The notes beneath the pieces are model-generated. The model was not told the origin of the DNA and ran no database searches. It worked only from the letters and a program-made list of their open reading frames with translations. The translations under genes were made by a program, and so were the position numbers. A stretch of 64,000 nt of DNA from Stutzerimonas azotifigens (lineage in GTDB: Bacteria > Pseudomonadota > Gammaproteobacteria > Pseudomonadales > Pseudomonadaceae). Shown piece after piece: positions 37,046-44,551 of this stretch (position 1 is its first letter; each line of letters starts with the position of its first letter). The stretch spans positions 186,001 to 250,000 of the forward strand of contig NZ_JAAMRF010000005.1 of NCBI RefSeq assembly GCF_013522725.1, given 5' to 3'.

Positions 37046-39534
37046 GCCACCGCTCCTTCGCCGAGGTAGGCCGCCGCCAGGTCCGGATCGTCCCGCAGCT
37101 CGGCCGCTGTGGCGCTCTTGACGATGCGCCCGGTCTCCAACACGTAGGCGCGGTCGGCCACCTGCAGCGCGAGGTTGGCCATCTGATCCACCAGCAACAG
37201 CGTCACGCCTTCGTCGCGCAGCGCCGCCAGCGCATCGTAGAGTTCGCCGATCATGGCCGGTGACAGGCCGAGCGAAGGCTCGTCGAGCAGCAGGATGCTG
37301 GGCTTGGCCATCAGCCCGCGACCCACCGCGACCATCTGCTGTTCGCCGCCGGAGAGCAGCCCGGCCGGGCTGTCGATGCGATCGCGCAGCCGTGGGAAGC
37401 GCTGCAGGATGGCGTCGATCTCGGCCTCGGAGTCGAAGCGGTCGGTGCGCGAATAGCTGCCCAGCAGCAGGTTGTCGCGCACGCTCAGCTGGGGAAACAT
37501 TTGCCGTCCCTCGGGTACCAGCGCCAGGCCACGTGCGGCGATGTCGCTGGCCGACGCGTGTTCGATGTTCTGGTCATCGAGCAGCACCGAGCCGGACGAG
37601 GCACGGTGGAGCCCGGCCAGGCACTGCAAGATGCTGGACTTGCCGGCACCGTTGGCGCCGAGGATCGCGATCAGCTCGCCCGGATTGACCACCAGGTTGA
37701 CCTTGTCGACCACCGGCGCGGCGCCGTAGTCGATCACCAGATCCTTGATGTACAGCCTCGCATCGCGAGTGCCCGCCCAGGGTTCGGCGCGTGGTGGCGC
37801 CTGGTAACGGGTACCGCCCAGGTAGGCTGCGATCACCTTCGGATCGTGGCGCACCTGCTCCGGCGCGCCCCAGGCGATCGGCTTGCCAGCGTCGAGCACC
37901 AGCAGCCGTTCGGATACCGCCATCACCAGCGCCATGTCGTGCTCGACCAGAATCACTGCGATACCGAAATCCGCCAGCACGCGAAGCAGCGATGCAAGCT
38001 GATCGGTGTCCTGGCGACCGAGGCCGGCGGCCGGCTCGTCGAGCAGCAACACGGCTGGCTGACTCGCCAATGCCCGGGCGATTTCCACCAGGCGGCGGTC
38101 GACGTGGGGCAGGTCCTCGGCAGGCGTGTTCACCGATCCGCGATAACCGACCAGGGCCAACAGCTGCAGGGCCAGCTCGCGCTGTTCGTCCGTGGGCAGC
38201 CGGAACGGTTGGCCGAGGCGGCCTTGCTGCATCGCGACCAGCAGGTTTTCCAGCACCGACAGCTCGCCGAACAGCTGGGTGGTCTGGTAGGTACGGGCGA
38301 TGCCGGCGCGGGAGATCCGCCAGGCGGGCAAGCCCTGCAGCGGGCCGTCCAGCAGGATGCTGCCGCTGTCCGGCGCATAGAACCCGCTGATCATGTTGAG
38401 CACCGTGGTCTTGCCGGCACCGTTGGGGCCGATGATGCTGGTGATGCTGCCGGGAGGCGCATCGAGGCTTACGCCCTGGGCCGCCTGCACGCCGCCGAAG
38501 CGGATACCGATTTCGTTCACCTGCAACCCACTGCGCTGCCCCCTTGCGCCCAGGTAGTCGGCCAGGCGCTGCCGATTGTATTGCTGTGGCGCGGTTTCCA
38601 CCGCCGGGCGCATCCAGCGACGGCCCAGCGCGCCGAGCAAACCGCTGGGTGCAGCCCAGAGCACGGCGAGCAGTAGCACCGAGAACACCAGCAGACGGTA
38701 CTCGGCGAAATCCGAGAGCATTTCCGGCAGCAGCACGATCAGCAGCGCGCCGAGCAGCGGGCCGAACAGCGTACCGGCACCGCCGACGATCACCGCCAGG
38801 ACGAACAGGATCGACTGCGAGAAGGGAAACGACTCGGGGTTGATGAACATCAGCAGGGGCGACACCAGCGAGCCGGCCAGCCCGGTCAGCGCCGCCGACA
38901 GGGCGAACGCCAGTGTCTTGGTCTGGACCGGGTTGAAGCCCAGCGAGCGCGCCGCGATCTCGGCGGATTTGACCGCGCGCATCGCCTTGCCCCAGCCGCT
39001 GTCACGCAGCCGATGGAACAGCGCGAACGCCGCCACCATCAGCGCGGTGGCGATCAGCGCGAGGCCTATCGAGGGGTCCAGCGAGCCGGTCTCGGGCATC
39101 GGGATTCCCATCAGCCCGTTGGAGCCGCCGGTGACCTGACGCCATTCGATCAGGCTGTGATGCACGACGAAGGAAAACGCGATGGTGATCATCGCGAGAT
39201 ACGGCCCGCTGACCCGCAATGCGGGGATCGCCAGCAAGCCACCGACCGCTCCCGAGACAAGCCCGGCGACGAGCATCGCGACCACCAGCGGCACGCCCGC
39301 CAGGGTCAGCAGTGCCGAGAGATAGGCGCCGATCGCATAGAACGCGATGTGACCGAAAGAAATCTGTCCGCTCAGGCCGATTAGGATATTGAGGCCCACG
39401 CCCACCACCGCCGCCAGCGCGCACAGTGTGAAGACCAGCAGCGAATAGCTATCGAGGGTGAAGGCCAGCGCCACCCCGCCGATGGCGAGGATCGCCAGGG
39501 CCAGGAGCGGAGCGCGGGAAATCCAGGCATTCAT
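37042..39534 (-). CDS. LivM-LivG-LivF triple fusion of a branched-chain-type ABC importer
   Basis: A 830-residue protein combining three normally separate subunits. Residues 1-305 are a LivM-type permease with about nine membrane segments. Residues 335-575 are a LivG-like ATPase with Walker A GPNGAGKT (369-376) and Walker B LLLDE (496-500), but its signature motif is LPHVD (475-479) instead of LSYGQ. Residues 595-825 are a LivF-like ATPase with GANGAGKS (626-633), an intact LSGGE (727-731) and Walker B. It overlaps the LivH permease gene and the amidohydrolase gene by four bases each. The import substrate is unknown; the family transports amino acids, amides, urea and aromatic acids. Confidence 0.9.
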   Translation of the reverse strand: MNAWISRAPLLALAILAIGGVALAFTLDSYSLLVFTLCALAAVVGVGLNILIGLSGQISFGHIAFYAIGAYLSALLTLAGVPLVVAMLVAGLVSGAVGGLLAIPALRVSGPYLAMITIAFSFVVHHSLIEWRQVTGGSNGLMGIPMPETGSLDPSIGLALIATALMVAAFALFHRLRDSGWGKAMRAVKSAEIAARSLGFNPVQTKTLAFALSAALTGLAGSLVSPLLMFINPESFPFSQSILFVLAVIVGGAGTLFGPLLGALLIVLLPEMLSDFAEYRLLVFSVLLLAVLWAAPSGLLGALGRRWMRPAVETAPQQYNRQRLADYLGARGQRSGLQVNEIGIRFGGVQAAQGVSLDAPPGSITSIIGPNGAGKTTVLNMISGFYAPDSGSILLDGPLQGLPAWRISRAGIARTYQTTQLFGELSVLENLLVAMQQGRLGQPFRLPTDEQRELALQLLALVGYRGSVNTPAEDLPHVDRRLVEIARALASQPAVLLLDEPAAGLGRQDTDQLASLLRVLADFGIAVILVEHDMALVMAVSERLLVLDAGKPIAWGAPEQVRHDPKVIAAYLGGTRYQAPPRAEPWAGTRDARLYIKDLVIDYGAAPVVDKVNLVVNPGELIAILGANGAGKSSILQCLAGLHRASSGSVLLDDQNIEHASASDIAARGLALVPEGRQMFPQLSVRDNLLLGSYSRTDRFDSEAEIDAILQRFPRLRDRIDSPAGLLSGGEQQMVAVGRGLMAKPSILLLDEPSLGLSPAMIGELYDALAALRDEGVTLLLVDQMANLALQVADRAYVLETGRIVKSATAAELRDDPDLAAAYLGEGAVA

Positions 39535-40400
39535 ACTTTCACCATTGCCTTGCTGCCGAACAGGCCGTTGGGACGAATCGCCAACGCGACGATGACCAGC
39601 GCGAAGGTGAAGATCTGGGTGAACGCCGAACCGAAATTCAACGTGATCAGTGCTTCGGCCAGGCCGAACAACAAGCCGGCGGCGAACACCCCGCCGGCGC
39701 TGCCGATGCCGCCGAGAATGGCGACCGCAAATGCCTTGAGTCCGAACAGCGTGCCCATCCCGGCGTTGACGCTGAACAGCGGTGCGATCAGCAGCCCGGC
39801 GATTGCGGCGAAAACGGTCGAGACCGCGAAGGCCACCGCCACCACCCGGCTGACGCGGATGCCCATCAGCATCGCGGCCTTGGGGTTCTGCACGCTGGCT
39901 TCGAGTACCTTGCCCAGGCGGGTGTAGCGACGCACCAGAAACAACGCCAGCGCGATCGCGCCGCCCACCAGCGGGATCAGCAGCTGCAACACGCCGACGC
40001 TGCTGCCGAACAGCTCGATGTTCTGGTTGCCCAGTTCGGAGGTGAACTGGCGTGGCTCCTTGCCGAAGGTGAACAGCACCAGGTTATCGACCAGGATGCC
40101 GCCGGCCACCGTCGCCATCAGCCAGGCTTCCGAGCCCCGGCTGTGGAACGGCCGCACCAGGAAGCGCTCGATGATCAGCCCGTACAGCGCCGCCGCGGCC
40201 AGGGTCAGCGGCACGGCCAGCCAGAACGCCAGCCCCCAGCGAACATGCAGCGTATAGCCCAGCACCGCGCCGACCATCATGGCGCTGCCCTGGGCGAAGT
40301 TGACGGTGCGCGAGACCACATAGGTGATGTGGAACCCGAGCGCGAGTAGCGCGTACATGCTTCCCAGGCCAAGCCCGGTGACGATCGCGGCGGTGAACAT
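39531..40400 (-). CDS. LivH-type ABC importer permease
   Basis: A 289-residue inner-membrane permease with about eight hydrophobic segments and the LivH features GLGLGSMYALLALGFHITYVVSRTVNFAQGSAMM (start) and GLKAFAVAILGGIGSAGGV (family loop). It pairs with the LivM half of the fusion protein. It follows the binding-protein gene by about 45 bases and overlaps the fusion gene by four, so all are one operon. Confidence 0.9.
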   Translation of the reverse strand: MFTAAIVTGLGLGSMYALLALGFHITYVVSRTVNFAQGSAMMVGAVLGYTLHVRWGLAFWLAVPLTLAAAALYGLIIERFLVRPFHSRGSEAWLMATVAGGILVDNLVLFTFGKEPRQFTSELGNQNIELFGSSVGVLQLLIPLVGGAIALALFLVRRYTRLGKVLEASVQNPKAAMLMGIRVSRVVAVAFAVSTVFAAIAGLLIAPLFSVNAGMGTLFGLKAFAVAILGGIGSAGGVFAAGLLFGLAEALITLNFGSAFTQIFTFALVIVALAIRPNGLFGSKAMVKV

Positions 40401-40446
40401 CGATAAGATCCTCGGGCGACGCGCAGGGCGCGCATCGCCTCTTGCT

Positions 40447-41634
40447 TCAGGGCTTGACCGGTACGATCTGGTTACCGACGAAGTGAGTGAACAGGTAATC
40501 GTCCGGGCCGAGGGCGTCGTGCTTGTCGGTGGTGAACGGCTGGCTGTACTGCTTGATCAGCCCGTCGTAGCTCTCGATGGCGTAGAACCCGTCGCGCACC
40601 TTGGTGCCCTCGGTGCTGCCCGCCTTCTCGATCGCCAGCGCCGTGAGGTGCAGCGCGTCGTAGGCGTTGGCGATGCCCACCGCGGGCGTCACGTCGGCGA
40701 GGGATTTGATCTCTGGATAGCGCTTTTTGAGCGCTTCGAGCAAAGCGGTGCCCTTCGCGTCGCTGTCATCGGTGAAGACGTAGGTCTGGACGAAATGCAC
40801 GCGCTCGGCGTTCGGCCCGGCCAACTCGCCGAAACGCCCACCGGCCGGTCCCCAATGGGACACGACGGGCACGTCCCAGCCCATGCGGTCGAGCGACTTG
40901 ACCACCTGGGCCGAGGGGCCGACGTTGCCCACCATCAGCAGGGTGTCGGTGCCGGCATTCTTCAGACGCGTCAGCTGAGGCACCACGTCCAGATCGCTGT
41001 CCTCGATGCGCTCGACGCCGGCGTACGCCATGCCGCGCTTCTCCAGGGCGCGCTTGAAGCCTGCCTCGTTGGATTCGCCCCAGGGGTTGTTGATCAGAAT
41101 CATCCCGGGCTTCTTCATGTCCATGCGGGTGATGCCGTATTCCACCAGCGCCTCGTCGACCAGCTCGTCGACGGCCGAAACTCGGAACACGTAGTTATCG
41201 GCCGCGCCGTTCTCGGTGATCTTGGTACCCGCGGCCCACACCCCCATGAAGGGCACCTTCATCTGGTTGGCCAGCGGGACGATGGCCAGCGAGACCGGCG
41301 TATCGAGCCCGCCGAAGAGCACGCTGACCTTCTCCCGCTGGATCAGCTCGCGCGCCGCCAGCATGCCCTTGGACGGATTGCTTTCATCGTCCCGGCGTAT
41401 CAGTTGCAGTGGACGACCCAGCACGCCGCCCTGGGCGTTTATTTCTTCGATAGCGACGGTAAGACCACGGGTGAGCGCCTCGCCGGATTTCGCCGATTGC
41501 CCCGATAGCGCGGCCACCAGGCCAACCTTGATCGGCTCTTCGGCCTGGGCCGCTCCGATCAGAAGGGAGCCGAACGCAAGGGCAACGGCGGAACGGGGAA
41601 ACAGACGTCGCAGAGGTGAGAGCAGACCGAACAT
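40447..41634 (-). CDS. LivK-type periplasmic substrate-binding protein
   Basis: A 395-residue binding protein, first gene of the minus-strand operon. A signal peptide (about residues 10-31, ending AAQA-EE) precedes a type I periplasmic fold: IKVGLVAALSGQSAKSGEALTRGLTVAIEEINAQGGVLGRPLQLI, in family order. The ligand is unknown; this clade includes binders of amides, urea and short aromatic acids besides amino acids. ATG at 41634 follows AGGAG by nine bases. Transcription is likely controlled by two GntR operators just upstream. Confidence 0.9.
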   Translation of the reverse strand: MFGLLSPLRRLFPRSAVALAFGSLLIGAAQAEEPIKVGLVAALSGQSAKSGEALTRGLTVAIEEINAQGGVLGRPLQLIRRDDESNPSKGMLAARELIQREKVSVLFGGLDTPVSLAIVPLANQMKVPFMGVWAAGTKITENGAADNYVFRVSAVDELVDEALVEYGITRMDMKKPGMILINNPWGESNEAGFKRALEKRGMAYAGVERIEDSDLDVVPQLTRLKNAGTDTLLMVGNVGPSAQVVKSLDRMGWDVPVVSHWGPAGGRFGELAGPNAERVHFVQTYVFTDDSDAKGTALLEALKKRYPEIKSLADVTPAVGIANAYDALHLTALAIEKAGSTEGTKVRDGFYAIESYDGLIKQYSQPFTTDKHDALGPDDYLFTHFVGNQIVPVKP

Positions 41635-41650
41635 AGTTGTTTTCTCCTGA

Positions 41651-41693
41651 TTGCTAGCATTCGCACAATACTTGCTAGCAAGTGTGGTGCCAG
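41651..41693 (-). promoter_or_regulatory. promoter and two GntR operators of the ABC transporter operon
   Basis: On the minus strand CTGGCA (41693-41688) and TATTGT (41670-41665) form a -35/-10 pair with a 17-base spacer. TTGCTAGCAA (41672-41681), a perfect palindrome, fills the spacer. TTGCTAGCAT (41651-41660, 9 of 10) lies 21 bases downstream between -10 and the ribosome site. This is the layout of a repressor-controlled promoter. Confidence 0.65.
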
Positions 41694-41823
41694 TCGCTGG
41701 AACCGCCGACCTGGGGCCTTCGCCTCTCTCTTGGCCTCGTTCGGTGCACAACTATCGGGCATGGCGCACCAGCTGCTGGCACTCGAGAAGCTCGCCTACA
41801 CGAATCAGAAAAGGAAATGGCAT

Positions 41824-42222
41824 ATGAATCATGAAAACAGCGCGGTAGAGATTGTTAGCAATTTTCTGGCGGCCTCGATGACGCCAGATCCGGTAAAGGC
41901 CGCGACCTTCATGTCGCCCGATGTGCGCATCACCTTCACCGGCGGGCGCCTAATGCCCGACCCGCAGACCATCACCGCCTTCAACGGTGGTCGCTATGCC
42001 TGGGTGAAGAAACAGCTGGGGCAGTTCGACTGGATGGACCGTGGCGATCACACGGTGGTGTATTCCAACGGTACGCTTTACGGGGAGTGGCCGGACGGCA
42101 GCAGCTTCAGCGGCAACCGTTATATGGATCGGTTCGAGGTGCGTGACGGCAAGATCGTACGCATGGATGTCTGGAACGACAGCGCCGAGTGGCTGCTTGA
42201 GCCGGCGCTGAACCGGCCGTGA
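41824..42222 (+). CDS. SnoaL-like (nuclear transport factor 2 fold) protein
   Basis: A 132-residue single-domain NTF2-like protein (EIVSNFLAASMTPDPVKAATFMSPDVRITFTGGRLM..., then FSGNRYMDRFEVRDGKIVRMDVWND). Such proteins act as small isomerases, cyclases or hydratases, or simply as ligand binders; no catalytic residues can be named. It is divergent from the transporter operon and therefore shares its control region. An operator-like copy lies inside its coding sequence at 41852. AGGA precedes the ATG. Confidence 0.8.
   Translation: MNHENSAVEIVSNFLAASMTPDPVKAATFMSPDVRITFTGGRLMPDPQTITAFNGGRYAWVKKQLGQFDWMDRGDHTVVYSNGTLYGEWPDGSSFSGNRYMDRFEVRDGKIVRMDVWNDSAEWLLEPALNRP
41852..41861 (+). promoter_or_regulatory. 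operator-like palindrome inside the SnoaL-like gene
   Basis: TTGTTAGCAA matches the TTGCTAGCAA palindrome at 9 of 10 positions, 28 bases into the coding sequence. If bound it could act as a roadblock or help looping with the upstream pair. Confidence 0.4.
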
Positions 42223-42226
42223 AGAA

Positions 42227-42244
42227 GGAGGCCTTCAGGCCTCC
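42227..42244. terminator. bidirectional terminator hairpin
   Basis: GGAGGCCT (42227-42234) and AGGCCTCC (42237-42244) are perfectly complementary with a two-base centre. On the minus strand TTCTTC follows, serving the sensor kinase gene. It also lies five bases after the SnoaL-like stop on the plus strand. Confidence 0.55.
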
Positions 42245-44448
42245 TCGCTGTCGCGCCTGATCTCGCTCCGCAGTGCATCGACCAACACGTGCATATCGTA
42301 GGGCTTGGCCAGCACGCGGAAGCCGTAGTCCGCCGGTGTCCGCTCGGTGTAGCCGGTCGCCAGCAGGATCGGCAGCTCCGGCGAGCGGGCGCGCAGGGCC
42401 AGGGCCAGGCCGATACCGTCGAGTTCGCCCGGCATCACGATGTCGGAGAAGACGACGTCGAAGACAGGCTTGCTGGGGTCGTCGAATCGCTCCAGAGCCT
42501 GGGCGGCGTCGGCCGCTTCTTCGACCTCGCACCCCAGCTCGCGCAGCATCGAGGCGACCACGTCGCGCACCTGATCATTGTCATCGACCAGGAGCACCCG
42601 GGCATTGAACTGGCTGTCGATCGCCCCTGGCGCGGCCGCCTCGGGCGTGACCTCGCTCGCCTGGCTCATCGGCAGCAGCACGGTGACCTCGGTGCCCTCT
42701 CCGAGCTGGCTGCGAATGCCGACCGTACCCCCCGACTGGGTGGCGAAGCCATAAACCTGAGCCAGACCGAGGCCGGTTCCGGCGCCCACCGCCTTGGTCG
42801 TGAAGAACGGCTCGAACACCTTGGCGAGCACCTCCTCGCTCATGCCCTGCCCGTTGTCATGCAGCTTCAGGCTGATATAGGGCCCGCCCGGAAGGCCATG
42901 GTGGTTGTCGCTCGGCAGCTGGATTTCGTCGAGGCTGATCTGCACCTCGCCGCCATCCGGCATTGCATCGCGGGCGTTGAACGTCATGTTGAGGATGGCC
43001 AGTTCGCATTGCAGCGGATCGGCACACGTCAGCCAGGGGCGCTCTGGCAGATCGACTCGCAGCTTGATCCGGCTGGGCAAGGCGCCCTCGAGCAGATCAG
43101 CCATCCCGATGAGCAGCTCGCGTACGTCGATGACCTGCGACTCGTGCGCACGCTGACGGCCAAAGATCATCAGCTGTCGGGTCAATTTGGTGCCGCGCTG
43201 GACCGAGCGGCTGCAGGCTTCCAGCGCCATCTTCGCGCGTGGGTCGACGGTCATGCGCTCGGCCAGTTGCAGGCCCACGGTCATGGTCTGCAGGAGGTTG
43301 TTGAAGTCATGGGCGATACCGCCAGTGAGCCGGCCGAGCGCTTCGAGCTTCTGACCCTGGAGCATGGCCTGCTGCGACTGCTCGGCCTGGCGCACCGCCT
43401 CGGCCACCTGATCGCGCATCAGCGCGTTGCCGTTGAGAATCCGCCGACTGGCTCCGGCCAGCACCCGGCCGGTGCGGTCCGTCTCGTCCAGGCCGGTCAC
43501 CGGTGCCTCGATCGGCTCGCCACGTCCCATCGCCTGGGCGGCATCGTCCAGCACGTCGAGCGGATGGGTAATCTTGCGGCAGACCCAGAACGCAAGGATC
43601 AGCGAGACGCCGAGCAACAGCAGGCTGCCGATGGACACCGCCGTCACCGCGCGCAGCGCACTACCGCGCAGCTCCGCCTTGGGAAGTGCCAGGACCACCG
43701 TCCAGCCCGAAACCGGTGCACGGCTGAAGAACGAATACACTGGCGTACCATCGAGGGTGACCGACTCGGTAGAGCCACGATTCGACTGGCGTAATACGTC
43801 CTGCATGTAGCCGCTGGGCTTCAGCCCGATGTAGCTCTCCGGGTTGCGCGAGCGCGATACGATCGTCATGTCCCGATCCACCACGGTCCCCAGCCAGCCT
43901 TCCGGCAGCCGCTGCTCGGCCAGTACGTCGTCGATCTGGCTGGCGAACGAGCCCATTGAGATGTGGTAGACCAATTCACCGTCGCGATAGACCGGCCTGG
44001 TGACGGCGAAGCTGTACTGCTTGCCGATTCGCGACATGTACAGGCCCGACACGTTCATGCCCTCGCCGAGCGGATAGGACGCGGCAGCGGTGTTTTCCGG
44101 CAGCGGTTCGCCCTCGGGCACCCGGGTGTTGAGCAACTGGTGGCCGTCCTCGTCGCCAACGACGAAGACGTTCTCGTCCGACTCCAGGAGGCTCATCAGA
44201 TACGAACGAAAGACCGGAAAGTCGCCACGAACCAGCGATGGCGAATGAGCCAGGGTCGAGACGATCGCGTCGCGCCTGGCAATATCCCTGTCGACCGCCA
44301 GTGCGACTGCCCGGATGGCTTCGCTCATGGTCCGCTGGATATGGGCGTGCTGCGCGTTATAAACCGAATAGATCACCGCAAGGCAGAACAGCAGCGTCGG
44401 TGCGAGAACCGACAGGACAAGCAGAATCAGACGGGAACGGATGGACAC
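42235..44448 (-). CDS. membrane hybrid sensor histidine kinase with receiver
   Basis: A 737-residue sensor. TM1 (about 7-30) and TM2 (about 270-293) enclose a periplasmic double-cache-like domain. A HAMP follows (about 295-350), then HisKA with the phosphoacceptor His in GIAHDFNNLLQ, HATPase (FNARDAMPDGG, DNGQGMSEE, GAGTGLGLAQVYG) and a C-terminal receiver with Asp in FSDIVMPG. The HDFNNLL signature is that of the NtrB/FixL-like group. No response regulator gene adjoins. Ligand unknown. Confidence 0.9.
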   Translation of the reverse strand: MSIRSRLILLVLSVLAPTLLFCLAVIYSVYNAQHAHIQRTMSEAIRAVALAVDRDIARRDAIVSTLAHSPSLVRGDFPVFRSYLMSLLESDENVFVVGDEDGHQLLNTRVPEGEPLPENTAAASYPLGEGMNVSGLYMSRIGKQYSFAVTRPVYRDGELVYHISMGSFASQIDDVLAEQRLPEGWLGTVVDRDMTIVSRSRNPESYIGLKPSGYMQDVLRQSNRGSTESVTLDGTPVYSFFSRAPVSGWTVVLALPKAELRGSALRAVTAVSIGSLLLLGVSLILAFWVCRKITHPLDVLDDAAQAMGRGEPIEAPVTGLDETDRTGRVLAGASRRILNGNALMRDQVAEAVRQAEQSQQAMLQGQKLEALGRLTGGIAHDFNNLLQTMTVGLQLAERMTVDPRAKMALEACSRSVQRGTKLTRQLMIFGRQRAHESQVIDVRELLIGMADLLEGALPSRIKLRVDLPERPWLTCADPLQCELAILNMTFNARDAMPDGGEVQISLDEIQLPSDNHHGLPGGPYISLKLHDNGQGMSEEVLAKVFEPFFTTKAVGAGTGLGLAQVYGFATQSGGTVGIRSQLGEGTEVTVLLPMSQASEVTPEAAAPGAIDSQFNARVLLVDDNDQVRDVVASMLRELGCEVEEAADAAQALERFDDPSKPVFDVVFSDIVMPGELDGIGLALALRARSPELPILLATGYTERTPADYGFRVLAKPYDMHVLVDALRSEIRRDSEEA

Positions 44449-44551
44449 GATTGCTGCTCACCGGGCAGAGGGCCACATCGTCGGGATGTGGGTGTGCGAG
44501 CATATCACCGGCACCAACCGCAGGCACGCCTGGCCGCTGCGCTTGACGTGC

